Numbered from the stretch's first letter, positions 35,659-44,446 are shown. The stretch is DNA of 60,387 nt from an uncultured bacterium (GCA_903930455.1 CAIYYT010000070.1:1-60387); one strand, 5' to 3'. The notes: a model not told the origin generated them from the letters alone. Numbers and translations are program-made.

Positions 35659-36387
35659 GTGAAGCGACTCGCCCTTATATCGCTCTTTCTAATTGCCGCA
35701 GTCTCGGCATACGCTCTTGACGTGCCGCCGTATCGCTCGCCTGTTACCGATCTCGGCGGAGTGTTGAACGATCAGCAGCGTCAGCAACTTGAGCAGAAGA
35801 TTCTCGACTATCGCACACAGAGCACGAACGAGATTGGTGTCTTGATCGTCAATAGCCTTGAAGGCGACGATATCGAAAACTACGCCCACGATGCCTACGC
35901 AAAATGGGGAATTGGCAAGAAGGGCAAGGACAACGGCGTGTTGTTTGTGATGTCGGTCGCCGACCGCAAGGCACGTCTTGAAGTCGGTTACGGACTGGAG
36001 GGCGAACTCACCGACTTGGAAAGCGGCCGCATTGTCGCACGAAATTCGCCGATGGCTTCCGCTTTTCGCGCAAATGACTACTATGGCGGCGTCGACGCCG
36101 TTATCGACGGCATAATTCAGGCCATTGGCGGTGAATATGATCCACCCCAAAGCGAGAACGCTGGTGGCCACAATCCAATTCCCTTTGCAGTCGTCATGAT
36201 AATCGCAGCCGCGATTTTTATAATGAGAATCTTCGGTGGCGGAATGCGAGGCGGTTTCCGCGGACCTTTTGGCGGTGGTTGGGTAGGTGGCGGTTTATTT
36301 AGTGGAGGCAGTGGCGGTGGTGGTGGAGGCGGTTTCAGCTTTGGTGGTGGTTGTTCCGGTGGTGGTGGCGGCAGCGGCGGCTGGTAA
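35659..36387 (+). CDS. TPM domain protein with Gly-rich C terminus (YgcG-like)
   Basis: 242 residues. A signal peptide (ALISLFLIAAVSAYA) is followed by the TPM domain (about 25-150) with VTDLGGVLNDQQRQQLEQ, IGVLIVNSLEGDDIENYAHDAYAKWGIG (cited by IGVLIVNS and KWGIG), KDNGVLFVMSVADRKARLEVGYGLEG (cited by NGVLFV and RLEVGYGLEG). A single transmembrane helix near 175-190 and a Gly/Ser-rich tail of about 45 residues come next. The tail is cytoplasmic if the TPM domain is periplasmic. This is the YgcG/TPM_phosphatase architecture; phosphatase activity has been reported for a plant relative, so a bacterial activity is uncertain. GTG start with weak signals. Operon partner of LemA and a second TPM gene. 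Confidence 0.92.
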   Translation: MKRLALISLFLIAAVSAYALDVPPYRSPVTDLGGVLNDQQRQQLEQKILDYRTQSTNEIGVLIVNSLEGDDIENYAHDAYAKWGIGKKGKDNGVLFVMSVADRKARLEVGYGLEGELTDLESGRIVARNSPMASAFRANDYYGGVDAVIDGIIQAIGGEYDPPQSENAGGHNPIPFAVVMIIAAAIFIMRIFGGGMRGGFRGPFGGGWVGGGLFSGGSGGGGGGGFSFGGGCSGGGGGSGGW

Positions 36388-36401
36388 GAAGGATAAGGCA
36401 G

Positions 36402-37037
36402 ATGGCAACATTAGTTGATAAGTATTTTTCGGAAGGTGACCTCAAGCAGATCACCGAGGCGGTCAAGGCCGCCGAACTCAAGACCTCCGGCGAAATCGCT
36501 ATTATGATCGCGCCGCACTCCAGACATTGGCTCGTTGATCGCTGGTTGTTCTCTGCCGCGCTGGGGATCGTTTTCTCGCTGGTCTCGCTCTATCTTACGC
36601 GCGAAAGCAATTGGGGGACTTATTACAACTTCACCCAGGCTGCTCTCTGGGGGATCATCGGTTTCCTCATCGGCTACTTCGGCATCAATCTCTGGTTCAA
36701 ACGGCTCTCCGCACGTCACAAGGCTGTCTGGAAGAATGCGTTGAGACACTTTGCCAAACTGCAACCAACGCGCGGTCACACCGGTGTACTGATTTTCATC
36801 TCAGTGGACGAAAACGAAGTGGCAATCGTTGCCGACAAAGCCATCGCCGAGAAGCTCGATCAGAACTACTGGCAATTGCCACACGGCATGATCGAGAAAG
36901 CCATGCAGAAGGGATGCCACGCCGAAGGTATCATCGAAGCAATCGCTGAGATAGCCAACCAACTGGCGCAATTTTTCCCGCGCGAGGCGGACGACATCAA
37001 CGAACTCCCGGACGCCCCGGAAATCGTCGATCTATAA
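36402..37037 (+). CDS. TPM domain membrane protein, second copy
   Basis: 211 residues. The N-terminal helix with KQITEAVKAAELKTSGEIAIMI is the TPM opening. It is interrupted by two membrane helices (about 45-65 and 75-100, AALWGIIGFLIGYFGINLWF by its ends), then the rest of the domain with HTGVLIFISVDENEVAIVADKAI and the closing helix around KGCHAEGIIEAIAEI. Membrane-inserted TPM proteins of this kind usually follow the YgcG-like gene. Start is the ATG at 36402 after AAGGATAAGG; an upstream codon would lie inside the Gly-rich tail gene. Role unknown, linked to LemA by context. Confidence 0.9.
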   Translation: MATLVDKYFSEGDLKQITEAVKAAELKTSGEIAIMIAPHSRHWLVDRWLFSAALGIVFSLVSLYLTRESNWGTYYNFTQAALWGIIGFLIGYFGINLWFKRLSARHKAVWKNALRHFAKLQPTRGHTGVLIFISVDENEVAIVADKAIAEKLDQNYWQLPHGMIEKAMQKGCHAEGIIEAIAEIANQLAQFFPREADDINELPDAPEIVDL

Positions 37038-37086
37038 TTCCCCGGAACCCAATTTAGCTCTTTTTGGTATCATGAACATGATCATG

Positions 37087-37111
37087 GCCAGCACCGATGT
37101 TCGGTGATGGC
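37087..37111 (+). other. Leader hairpin upstream of the helical exported protein
   Basis: GCCA-g-CACCGA-TGT-TCGGTG-a-TGGC folds into an 11-pair stem with one mismatch and a three-base loop, about 50 bases before the start at 37161. No T-run follows, so it may be a 5' leader structure or a terminator remnant of the TPM operon. Confidence 0.4.
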
Positions 37112-37160
37112 GCATCTTGCATAGGGAGAGCCTGTTACCAGAAAGAGGACAGGAGGTATT

Positions 37161-37874
37161 ATGACACGGTATCTGACCATTCTGCTTGTGGCTCTGTTCG
37201 CGATCGCGTCGCTGCCGCACGGGGTAACGGCAGAGGATCGCAAGCTTTCGCCGATGGACTCGGACACTATCCGAACTGCCCCTGGACAAGGTCCGGGCTT
37301 CTTCGTTGAAGAGGATGCCTGGGTCGAGTACATGGATGAGCAGGTGCACGAGCAGTATTTCGTGCAGGCACGTGAAGCGCTGGCTAAAAACGACAAGAAA
37401 GAAGCAGCCCGAAACCTGAAATTCGGAGTTCTCTACATGCGCATGGAAGGCGGACGAGCTTCGAAGGAAGCCAAGCCGATTCTCAAGCAGTCAGAGTTGA
37501 CTCTTAAGCACATGGTCGACGGTCTGAAGTCTGGAACCGCGCCTACACTGACCACGCTCGACAGTGCTTATGCGCGCGCCAACTACTCACTGGCCCTACA
37601 TCATTATCTGAAGGCCAAGGAAAACTGGGTTGATCGAGCCTCCAACGTGGTTGGCCACGATCTCAAAGCGGCTGCTAACGAGCTACAGTTCGCGATCGTC
37701 TGGAGCGGCCAGACGCTTTCCCAGAGCACCAAGCAGACTCTCTATGACGTTGTTGTTGTGGGAGAGGCAATGGCAGACAACAGTGACTACACCAATGACG
37801 AAGTTGACAAATCAATCGCAACTATGGGTCAACAAGTTGACCTTGTCGGCAAAAACCCCGCGTTCGCCAAATAG
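37161..37874 (+). CDS. Exported helical protein of unknown function
   Basis: 237 residues with a signal peptide (TILLVALFAIASLPHGVTA). The mature protein is almost wholly alpha-helical, with repeated amphipathic helices resembling TPR-like or four-helix bundles: EQYFVQAREALAKNDKKEAARNL and ANYSLALHHYLKAKENW, each cited in part. I do not recognise a family. AGGAGG lies four bases before the ATG. A hairpin (37087-37111) sits in its leader. It stands alone between the TPM operon and a region of intergenic repeats. Confidence 0.75.
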   Translation: MTRYLTILLVALFAIASLPHGVTAEDRKLSPMDSDTIRTAPGQGPGFFVEEDAWVEYMDEQVHEQYFVQAREALAKNDKKEAARNLKFGVLYMRMEGGRASKEAKPILKQSELTLKHMVDGLKSGTAPTLTTLDSAYARANYSLALHHYLKAKENWVDRASNVVGHDLKAAANELQFAIVWSGQTLSQSTKQTLYDVVVVGEAMADNSDYTNDEVDKSIATMGQQVDLVGKNPAFAK

Positions 37875-38139
37875 GCGCGCAAATATGGCGCGAATAATGC
37901 TATTCGCGATGTCAAAGAGCTAGCGGGCCTAGGCAGTCAGCTCCCGCAGGCGGATGGTTGGCCTGTTTGACCTTGGGTTCCCGATCGTGTTTTGATAGTA
38001 GTATCGCGCCGATGTAACAAGCCTGGATTCCCGCCTGGCTGATCCGTCAGCAAAGGATTCCTGACGGTGCGCAAAAGACCGAAGCGGTTTTGACCTACTG
38101 CGGGATCAAGTCTGTGCAAGATCGAGGACACCGACAAGA

Positions 38140-38934
38140 CTAATAGAAGAGCGGAACTGTTGTTCTGAGACGGAATTCAAGAGCTGACGCCTCAAACACT
38201 CTTGGCATCGGCGGCTCCGGGTTCAATGTCGGTTCCGGTTCCCACGTCTGGAACCCGAAAAATAACAATCTCACTTCAAGGTGCAGAGAGGCAGCCAGTC
38301 CAAAATCTCGACGCACGCCTGCTCCTATTCCAACGGCACCCACACTGGTCACACCGCCGAGTTGGTGCAGTTCGAATCCCGGACCGTAAACATGCATGTC
38401 ATTGGATTTGTATTCTCCAATCCCAAGGGAAAAGAGGAAATATGGCAGAAACGGCTTGTCGACCCAAACAGGACTCAGTTCGACTTGCAGAGAGCCGAAC
38501 AGCAATCTTGATTCTCCACCAGTGCATTGTGTGCCGGCGGGAGAGATTTCCAGACTGCGCACAATAGCTTCGGGGTCCGCTGGATATTTCGAGTAATCGA
38601 GAATCACATTGAAAAGCGCGGCCATCGAATGGTTGCTTCTGATCCGTGGCCGATATGCGATCCCGGCTGAGTAGTTGATGCCACTCTTAGCGTTTGTTCG
38701 GAACCACTGCGGCGAGATTGGAAGGCTGAGACCAATTCCTGCTGAGATCCCGCCCCACGCGCCCGCTAGAATTTTCGAATCACTTTCGACCTTTGTCCGT
38801 TTGAGCAGAGGCGGTGGAGTGTGTTCTGCTGCACGGAGCCCGGACACCCAGAATAGGACTGTCAAAATTGACCCCGCAATTGCCAGAGCACCGAGTCGCA
38901 ATAGTCTCTCTTGTATTCTCTCCTCCTTTGGCAT
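38140..38934 (-). CDS. Probable outer-membrane beta-barrel protein
   Basis: About 264 residues. A hydrophobic signal (ALAIAGSILTVLFWVSGLRAA) is followed by a chain of alternating amphipathic strands with many aromatic and Gly residues (GISAGIGLSLPIS, YSAGIAYRPRI, FSLGIGEY, LEVRLLFFGFQTW) and the C-terminal aromatic residue (VPLFY) typical of barrel assembly signals. Unknown family. The ATG at 38934 has no ribosome binding site in front; instead AGGAGG (38922-38927) lies within its first codons and points, with a spacing of five, to an ATA at 38916. See the finding on non-canonical starts. It is isolated, with repeats upstream. Confidence 0.7.
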   Translation of the reverse strand: MPKEERIQERLLRLGALAIAGSILTVLFWVSGLRAAEHTPPPLLKRTKVESDSKILAGAWGGISAGIGLSLPISPQWFRTNAKSGINYSAGIAYRPRIRSNHSMAALFNVILDYSKYPADPEAIVRSLEISPAGTQCTGGESRLLFGSLQVELSPVWVDKPFLPYFLFSLGIGEYKSNDMHVYGPGFELHQLGGVTSVGAVGIGAGVRRDFGLAASLHLEVRLLFFGFQTWEPEPTLNPEPPMPRVFEASALEFRLRTTVPLFY

Positions 38935-39130
38935 TCAAAGCCAGTGACCCCAATCATTCAGTTCTGCGGGTCGAAGCCGCCTCGCTCTAGACATCCCCTC
39001 CCTTTCCCCTGCTTCCGAACCCAATTTTGCTGAAGATCATTTGTAGAGTACTCTGTCTGTTTGCCGCTGTCAAGCCCATTTGCCGCGTTTCAGAAGTCGT
39101 ACACTCTCCCCGAGGGCAAATGAAAATTTG

Positions 39131-39226
39131 GTAGCCCACCCAGCGGGTGGGGGTTGCATTCAATCTACGCGCTGAATAATGCTGGGAATTCGAACTCGGC
39201 TGCTTTCGAAGGCATCTCGTTGCACC
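39131..39226 (+). repeat. Dispersed repeat, copy 1
   Basis: It begins with the hairpin CCCACCC-AGC-GGGTGGG, followed by GCTGAATAATGC and CGGCTGCT blocks. It matches 39838-39935 in the same orientation over about 96 bases with scattered mismatches. Confidence 0.8.
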
Positions 39227-39282
39227 TGTCGTCTTCTGGTAGTAGGCTACCGGCCAACGGGGACGGAATTTCCCGAAAGACA

Positions 39283-39311
39283 AAGGCCGCCCTCGATCAA
39301 GGACGGCCCTC
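39283..39311 (-). terminator. Putative terminator of the 39342-39653 gene
   Basis: On the minus strand GGCCGTCC, a loop of about eight bases and GGGCGGCC (one G-T pair) are followed by TTTGTCTTT. It lies about 30 bases after the stop. Confidence 0.6.
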
Positions 39312-39341
39312 TTATGAACTATTGGTTGGTGCCTGAGATAC

Positions 39342-39653
39342 TTATGCCCACTTCTTGACGGCGGCAGCAATCGCGGGACCACCTTTCTCAAGATCCTGCG
39401 GAAGCATTACCGGGATGATTTCAATATCCGCATGCAGCCAAAGAAACAATGGCTCGGCAATGGCCGGTATTTGTGAGGCATCATCCATATTTACCACGAG
39501 GTAAGCGCCCCGCTGTCCATTCACGGTCGTGAAATACGCATTCTCGGCCTTTATGTCTGTCAGAAGCTGCTTCATTTTTGATCCAAATTGGGGATCACTC
39601 AGAGCCTCGTTTCCTGCGTCATTCGAAAACGAGAATTTCACCAGGAATTTCAT
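39342..39653 (-). CDS. Small alpha-beta protein, DUF3303-like
   Basis: 103 residues without signal peptide. The order strand-helix-strand-strand-helix-strand, with FLVKFSFS, an early helix, AYFTTVNGQRGAYLVVNM, the PLFLWLHADIEIIPVML segment (cited by FLWLHADIEI) and a final amphipathic helix, resembles the dimeric ferredoxin-like fold of DUF3303 and muconolactone-isomerase-like proteins. The name is tentative. No catalytic residues identified. AAAGGA lies seven bases before the ATG, with a good promoter at 39698-39727 and its own terminator, so it is monocistronic. Confidence 0.7.
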   Translation of the reverse strand: MKFLVKFSFSNDAGNEALSDPQFGSKMKQLLTDIKAENAYFTTVNGQRGAYLVVNMDDASQIPAIAEPLFLWLHADIEIIPVMLPQDLEKGGPAIAAAVKKWA

Positions 39654-39697
39654 TAGGTCGTCCTTTCTGTTATAGAGTAAAACGGTCTACTTATGCT

Positions 39698-39727
39698 CTT
39701 ATACGCAACCCGCTCCAAAGGTTGCAA
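39698..39727 (-). promoter_or_regulatory. Promoter of the DUF3303-like gene
   Basis: On the minus strand TTGCAA (39727-39722), an 18-base spacer and TATAAG (39703-39698), about 45 bases before the start. Confidence 0.65.
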
Positions 39728-39790
39728 AGGAATTTAGCTTTTGTGAAAAAGGCCGGAGGAAAAGGGCCTCGTAGATCAAGCCTTGATGTT

Positions 39791-39830
39791 GCGGCAGGTC
39801 TTAGCTCGCCTTGCGAGCGTGACCTGCCGC
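39791..39830. repeat. 40-base nested hairpin
   Basis: GCGGCAGGTC (39791-39800) pairs perfectly with GACCTGCCGC (39821-39830). Inside, GCTCGC and GCGAGC (39804-39809 and 39813-39818) pair around a CTT loop. It is a highly stable element without a T-run, immediately in front of repeat copy 2. Confidence 0.8.
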
Positions 39831-39837
39831 TCAGCCA

Positions 39838-39935
39838 GTAACCCACCCAGCGGGTGGGTTTTTCATTAAATCGACACGCTGAATAATGCAGGGAATCCGG
39901 ACATCGGCTGCTATCGACGGTTATCTCACCGCACA
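39838..39935 (+). repeat. Dispersed repeat, copy 2
   Basis: Same orientation as the copy at 39131-39226. Here the CCCACCC-AGC-GGGTGGG hairpin is followed by TTTTT, so it could terminate transcription. Confidence 0.8.
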
Positions 39936-40335
39936 TTCTGCAGCCGTAGTCATGGAACTCACCCGCTGGGTGAGGTACAAAGTGAGGTACAAGTGTGGTC
40001 GTCAGCAGCGCACATAGACGCGGTGGTCAGACACAAGACACAGCCAGCGAAGAAAAACCCACCCGACGCAAGGCTTTGGGTTGGGTACACAGTTTCAATC
40101 TTCTATATTTTACGGGAATAAAACGCTTGAGAGTTTGTATTAGGGGGTGGCAGTACTGGATAGCAGGGAAATTGTTAGGGCGAGATGGGTTTGCCTCGTC
40201 CTCCGTCCCGCCGTGCTTCTATTAGTTAGGACGCGCATCGGAGACACATACGTGAGACGCTGTGTGAGTCTTGAGGAGGTGAGTTTGTAGATCGGGTTCC
40301 CAGTGAAGCGCAGAACCCGACTTACTTGGCTATTC

Positions 40336-40364
40336 TTGACAAACAAATCGTCACAATGTACACT
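40336..40364 (+). promoter_or_regulatory. Promoter of the DUF4139 gene
   Basis: TTGACA (40336-40341), a 17-base spacer and TACACT (40359-40364), about 65 bases before the start at 40430. Confidence 0.7.
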
Positions 40365-40429
40365 CTGTTCTGATATCACGCAGTGTCTGCAGAGTTCGAT
40401 GCAATTATATCATGGAAGGAGGAACCTGT

Positions 40430-41794
40430 ATGAGAAACGTTTGCCTCATCATCGCATTGCTGCTATCGGCAACCGTCGCTGGCGCCCAAGAAGTCTCCAT
40501 AACGATTTACAATCAGAACTTCGCACTTATCAAAGAGCATCGCGTGCTCGATATTGGAAAAGGGATCGATACGGTCTACATAAAGGGGGTCGCAGCAACC
40601 ATCGATCCCACATCCGTGCTTCTAGAGCAGAAAGAAGCCGTGTCAGGAGTAGTGTTCGGCCAACAGAGCTTCAAGTTTGATCTTCTGTCCAAAGATGCAC
40701 TTTTGGGGAAACTTGTTGGCTCTCCGGTGAAACTGGTTACCGGCACTGGAGAGACTATGAGAGGATTGCTACTTGGCTACACAATGAATGTACCGGAGGG
40801 TATCTTCTTACGAACCGACAATAATGAAATCAAACTAGTAAATTATCCCTCGCTCGTGTCAGTCACATCTCAAATCGGCGAGAACTCTCTTGTCGCTGAG
40901 CCTACTCTTTCCTGGATCGTTTCCAGCCAGACCGAACGGAAATGCGACATAGAGATCAGCTATCTCGCCGACGAGATCGGCTGGCTGGCGCAATATGTCG
41001 CTCTACTCGACCAGGACGGAAAATCTATCACAGTATCAGGTTGGGCTTCTGTGGGCAACCATAGTGGAAGGCCATACGAGAATGCCAGAGTCAAGCTGGT
41101 CACCGGCGACGTTTATTACGGAGGCAAGCCTAAGTTGGGGGGACCTGTAGTGTATAATATGATGGCAGTGAGCGCGTCTCGTCTTGATATCCAGCAGCGT
41201 AGACCTCTATTTGAATACCATCTCCTAGCCTTAGAGAAACCGATCACACTGGAACAGAACGAGACCAAACAGCTGTCATTAATGCTCCCCACGACTGTGC
41301 CGGTTGTCAGATCATATCATTATGACATCGATCCGCAAAACACCAGTGTTGATGTGCTGGTCTCGTTCGAGAATTCCAAAGCTAATAATGTAGGATTTCC
41401 ACTACCCGATGGCAAAATTCGAGTTTATCAAAGAGATACCGACGGATCACGCGAATTCCTGGGTGAAGACAACATGAGCCATACGCCTGCAGGCGAAGAG
41501 GTGCAAGTCCGCGTAGGTAGCGCCTTCGATATACTCGGTGAAACCGAAATAGTCGCGTCTAAGGGATCCAAAAGCTCTGACGAGCGCGAGGAGTCTTACA
41601 AATGTACTTTGCGCAATCGCAAGAACGAGCCGGTCAGAGTAATCGCCACCTATGATCCCGGCTACTACTTTCAAGTGCCGGAAGTTGTTGAGAGTAGTAG
41701 TCCGTATACAAAACGTGGTGCGAAACACGATTTCACTGTCGACGTGCCAGCCAATGGAACTGCAGAATTGACTTTCCTTGTGAGAACGAGATAG
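40430..41794 (+). CDS. DUF4139 domain protein, exported
   Basis: 454 residues with a signal peptide (CLIIALLLSATVAGA). The N-terminal part (ITIYNQNFALIKEHRVLDIGKG by its ends ITIYNQ and LDIGKG) and the later DUF4139 core (KCDIEISYLADEIGW, ASVGNHSGRPYENARVKLVTGD in part, and NNVGFPLPDGKIRVY) match the beta-rich family of bacterial envelope or secreted proteins of unknown role. It has been linked by homology with a eukaryotic mucoidy-inhibitor-like group, but no function is established. Start ATG 40430 with AAGGAGG seven bases before; an in-frame ATG at 40412 overlaps the ribosome binding site. Own promoter and terminator make it monocistronic. Confidence 0.9.
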   Translation: MRNVCLIIALLLSATVAGAQEVSITIYNQNFALIKEHRVLDIGKGIDTVYIKGVAATIDPTSVLLEQKEAVSGVVFGQQSFKFDLLSKDALLGKLVGSPVKLVTGTGETMRGLLLGYTMNVPEGIFLRTDNNEIKLVNYPSLVSVTSQIGENSLVAEPTLSWIVSSQTERKCDIEISYLADEIGWLAQYVALLDQDGKSITVSGWASVGNHSGRPYENARVKLVTGDVYYGGKPKLGGPVVYNMMAVSASRLDIQQRRPLFEYHLLALEKPITLEQNETKQLSLMLPTTVPVVRSYHYDIDPQNTSVDVLVSFENSKANNVGFPLPDGKIRVYQRDTDGSREFLGEDNMSHTPAGEEVQVRVGSAFDILGETEIVASKGSKSSDEREESYKCTLRNRKNEPVRVIATYDPGYYFQVPEVVESSSPYTKRGAKHDFTVDVPANGTAELTFLVRTR

Positions 41795-41849
41795 TCTTTC
41801 GTGCCGTCTGAGGGCGTTGACATGACTCCCTTCGTCGCGGCATAGAAAG

Positions 41850-41886
41850 AAGAAGGTCAGGACCACTCGGTTCCGACCTTCTTTTC
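41850..41886. terminator. Bidirectional terminator between DUF4139 and nrdJ
   Basis: AAGAAGGTC (41850-41858) pairs with GACCTTCTT (41875-41883), with further pairing inside and TTTTCTC after it. The opposite strand also has AAAA/TTTT flanks, so it serves both convergent genes. Confidence 0.85.
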
Positions 41887-41906
41887 TCTGTGATGGAATT
41901 ATTTCA

Positions 41907-44234
41907 TCAGCACCTATTATACCCACACCCTCTGCACGTCACGCAGCCGGAGTCATGCTCAAGCTTGGTGCCGCAGTCGGGGCAGACATCGCCGTAGTTG
42001 GATTCGCGTTGGTAATGCTTGCCGTTGCCGAAATGCTTTTTCAAGACCATGCTGATCGCATCCGGAATCGACTTGATCAACTCCCCGTTTTGGAATAGCG
42101 GCGATTCACCACCAATACCAGCAAGCTGCTCGATAATCGCTTCGACCGGCACGCTCGCTCGCAATGCCAACGAAATCAACCGGCAGATCGCCTCGGTGTC
42201 GGCCATCGTCGACCAACCCGATTTGCCGATCTGCGCGAAGACTTCAAATGGCTTGTCGTCTTTGCTATTGATCGTGATGAACAGATTGCCATAGCCGGTG
42301 CGAATGCGTTCGGTGATACCGGCCAACACATCCGGTCGGGCCTCGATCCGCTTGGCGCCGGATAAAGCTGGTGCCACCGTGGGAGCCGCCACGACTTTGG
42401 GTGGTTCGGGTATAAGTTCTAACTGCGGTGTCTCTTCCGGTTTAGCGGGCGTTGCGCCGGTTTTGCCGGTAGACAATACTTGCATCGGACGCGAACCGTC
42501 CCGATAAATGGTCACCCCCTTGCAGCCAAGTTCATAGGCGTACCAGTAGGCGTCATAAACATCCTGTTCGGTAGCGGAGTTATCCATGTTGATCGTCTTG
42601 GATACCGACGAATCACAATTGCGCTGGAACACTGCCTGCATCCGGATATGCTCTTTCGGACTGACATCAGCAGCAGTGACAAACAGGTCGCGCACGTCGG
42701 CGGGGATTTCCTCGAAATTCTTTAACGAGTTGTCCAGCGCGATTCGTTCCATTAATTCCTGACTGTAGAACCCGCGCTGCTTCGCGATCTTTTCGAACAA
42801 AGGATTAACTTCGACCAGCTTCGTGTTGTCCATGACATTGCGGACATACGACACGGCGTAGTAGGGCTCGATCCCCGATGAACAAGCGGCAATGATCGAA
42901 ATCGTGCCGGTCGGCGCGATCGTCGTCACTGTGGCATTGCGCATAGAGACACCCTCTGCGGCAAAGCGCGAGTGTTCCCAGTTGGGGAATTTGCCGCGCG
43001 TCTTGGCCAGCTCGCTGGATTGGATATGCCCTTCGCTGTTGATAAACTCCATCAATTTTTCACCCAGCCGGAATGCTGCTTCACTGTTGTATGGCACGCG
43101 TAGCTTGACCAACATATCAGCCCAGCCCATCACTCCCAAACCGACGCGCCGATTTTTCAGCGTCTGGCTTTCGATCTCCGGAATCGGATATTTGTTCGCG
43201 TCAATAATATTGTCAAGGAAGTGTACCGTGTTCTTGACCAACCGTGCCAGCTTGTCCCAATCTACACCATGTTCGGGATTCTGTTTGGGATCATAATCGT
43301 GCGGGAACTCGTCCACCACCATTTCGCCAAGATTGATTGAACCAAGATTGCAGGAATCGTATGGCGGCAACGGTTGTTCGCCGCACGGATTTGTCGCTTC
43401 GATAACTTCATAGTCAGGGCAGGGTGCCTGTTGATTCATCCGATCGATAAAAATGACTCCCGGTTCTCCGGTCGACCAGGCATGTTTGATAATGCTATTG
43501 AACACCGTCGGCGCATGCTTGGTGATCACCTCACCGTTGACAATATACTCTTTGCCGGTACGCGGATTGATTAGCGCATAATGCCGGTTCTCTTTTACCG
43601 CCTGCATAAACTCGTCGGTGACGGCGATCGAGATATTGAAATTGGTGATCTGCGTGACGTCGTCCTTGCAGGAAACGAATTCATCGATATCGGGATGATC
43701 CACTCGCAGGATACCCATGTTGGCGCCGCGTCTGGTGCCCCCTTGCTTGACGGCCTCGGTTGCGGCATTAAAGACTCGCATAAACGAAACCGGCCCGGAT
43801 GCCACGCCGGAGGTGGACGCCACCACCGAATTGCGCGGACGTAGACGTGAGAATGAAAATCCGGTGCCGCCGCCAGATTTGTGGATCAGCGCCGCATGCT
43901 TGATGGTCTCAAAAATCTCTTCCATCGAGTCGTCGACCGGCAAAACAAAACAAGCGGAGAGCTGTCCCAACGGACGACCGGCGTTCATCAACGTCGGCGA
44001 ATTAGGCATAAACTCCAGATTGGCGACCATCTGGAAAAACTCATCAGCACTCTGCTTGATTTGCTCATCGGTGACACCGTAGTTCTTGTCGGGTAACGAC
44101 ACGGCATCGGCGACACGCCGGAACAATTGCTCGGGCGTCTCGATTATCTGTCCCTCGGCATCCTTGGCCAGATAGCGGCGCTCCAGTACTCGCAGCGCGT
44201 TTTCGGTCAGTGTCCTCTTGGCGTATCCCTGCAT
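41907..44234 (-). CDS. nrdJ: Adenosylcobalamin-dependent class II ribonucleoside reductase
   Basis: 775 residues. It reduces ribonucleotides to deoxyribonucleotides by way of a B12-generated thiyl radical, in the cytosol. Motifs: LSACFVLPV near residue 94 with the first active Cys, GGGTGFSFSRLRP, GGTRRGANMG, NPCGEQPLPPYDSCNLGS near 300 with the radical Cys and Glu, APTGTISIIA near 480, then a TSCPD-type domain around 640-730 (RTGYGNLFITIN, DTEAICRLISLAL) and a C-terminal zinc-ribbon-like segment CPDC ... CVTCRGCGYNRC, which carries the electron-relay cysteines. There is no N-terminal ATP cone. Two NrdR-like boxes lie about 220-260 bases upstream. The deoxynucleoside kinase at 47746 is a salvage counterpart. 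Confidence 0.96.
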   Translation of the reverse strand: MQGYAKRTLTENALRVLERRYLAKDAEGQIIETPEQLFRRVADAVSLPDKNYGVTDEQIKQSADEFFQMVANLEFMPNSPTLMNAGRPLGQLSACFVLPVDDSMEEIFETIKHAALIHKSGGGTGFSFSRLRPRNSVVASTSGVASGPVSFMRVFNAATEAVKQGGTRRGANMGILRVDHPDIDEFVSCKDDVTQITNFNISIAVTDEFMQAVKENRHYALINPRTGKEYIVNGEVITKHAPTVFNSIIKHAWSTGEPGVIFIDRMNQQAPCPDYEVIEATNPCGEQPLPPYDSCNLGSINLGEMVVDEFPHDYDPKQNPEHGVDWDKLARLVKNTVHFLDNIIDANKYPIPEIESQTLKNRRVGLGVMGWADMLVKLRVPYNSEAAFRLGEKLMEFINSEGHIQSSELAKTRGKFPNWEHSRFAAEGVSMRNATVTTIAPTGTISIIAACSSGIEPYYAVSYVRNVMDNTKLVEVNPLFEKIAKQRGFYSQELMERIALDNSLKNFEEIPADVRDLFVTAADVSPKEHIRMQAVFQRNCDSSVSKTINMDNSATEQDVYDAYWYAYELGCKGVTIYRDGSRPMQVLSTGKTGATPAKPEETPQLELIPEPPKVVAAPTVAPALSGAKRIEARPDVLAGITERIRTGYGNLFITINSKDDKPFEVFAQIGKSGWSTMADTEAICRLISLALRASVPVEAIIEQLAGIGGESPLFQNGELIKSIPDAISMVLKKHFGNGKHYQRESNYGDVCPDCGTKLEHDSGCVTCRGCGYNRC

Positions 44235-44446
44235 AAGCTCTCTCTCCCTCTATGAAGCAACTGCGTGATGAAAGGGACTATTTAGTCAGATCGTCGTAGC
44301 TTCCTTGCATATTAACGTTCCAACGGCCCCGTCGGAAATCACATTTGTAAACTCTCGCGCCGTGTAAGTCTGTCCTCTCCGGGTTGCGGCGCGGGGGGCA
44401 GGTTAGCGGAATGTCAGAAATGTGTCAAACATAAAATTTTGAAAAA

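Larger units (their letters stand above)
38935..39341. other. Intergenic, repeat copy 1 and a terminator
   Basis: It contains the leader of the beta-barrel gene, repeat copy 1 (39131-39226) and the terminator (39283-39311) of the small protein gene at 39342-39653. No gene is supported. Confidence 0.5.
39654..40429. other. Hairpin- and repeat-rich intergenic region
   Basis: 776 bases with no gene I can support. It holds the promoter of the small protein (39698-39727), a long hairpin (39791-39830), repeat copy 2 (39838-39935), a CTCACCC-GCT-GGGTGAG hairpin (39958-39974), a 12-base tandem duplication GTGAGGTACAAA/G (39970-39993) and, at 40336-40364, the promoter of the DUF4139 gene. Open frames here lack ribosome binding sites and look like antisense of repeats. 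Confidence 0.55.

Noticed and set aside
38361-38380. GTTCGAATCCC resembling a tRNA T-arm
   Set aside because: It lies inside the beta-barrel gene and no acceptor, D or anticodon arm can be formed around it.
39970-39993. CRISPR-like tandem repeat
   Set aside because: Only two adjacent 12-mers without spacers and no cas genes.
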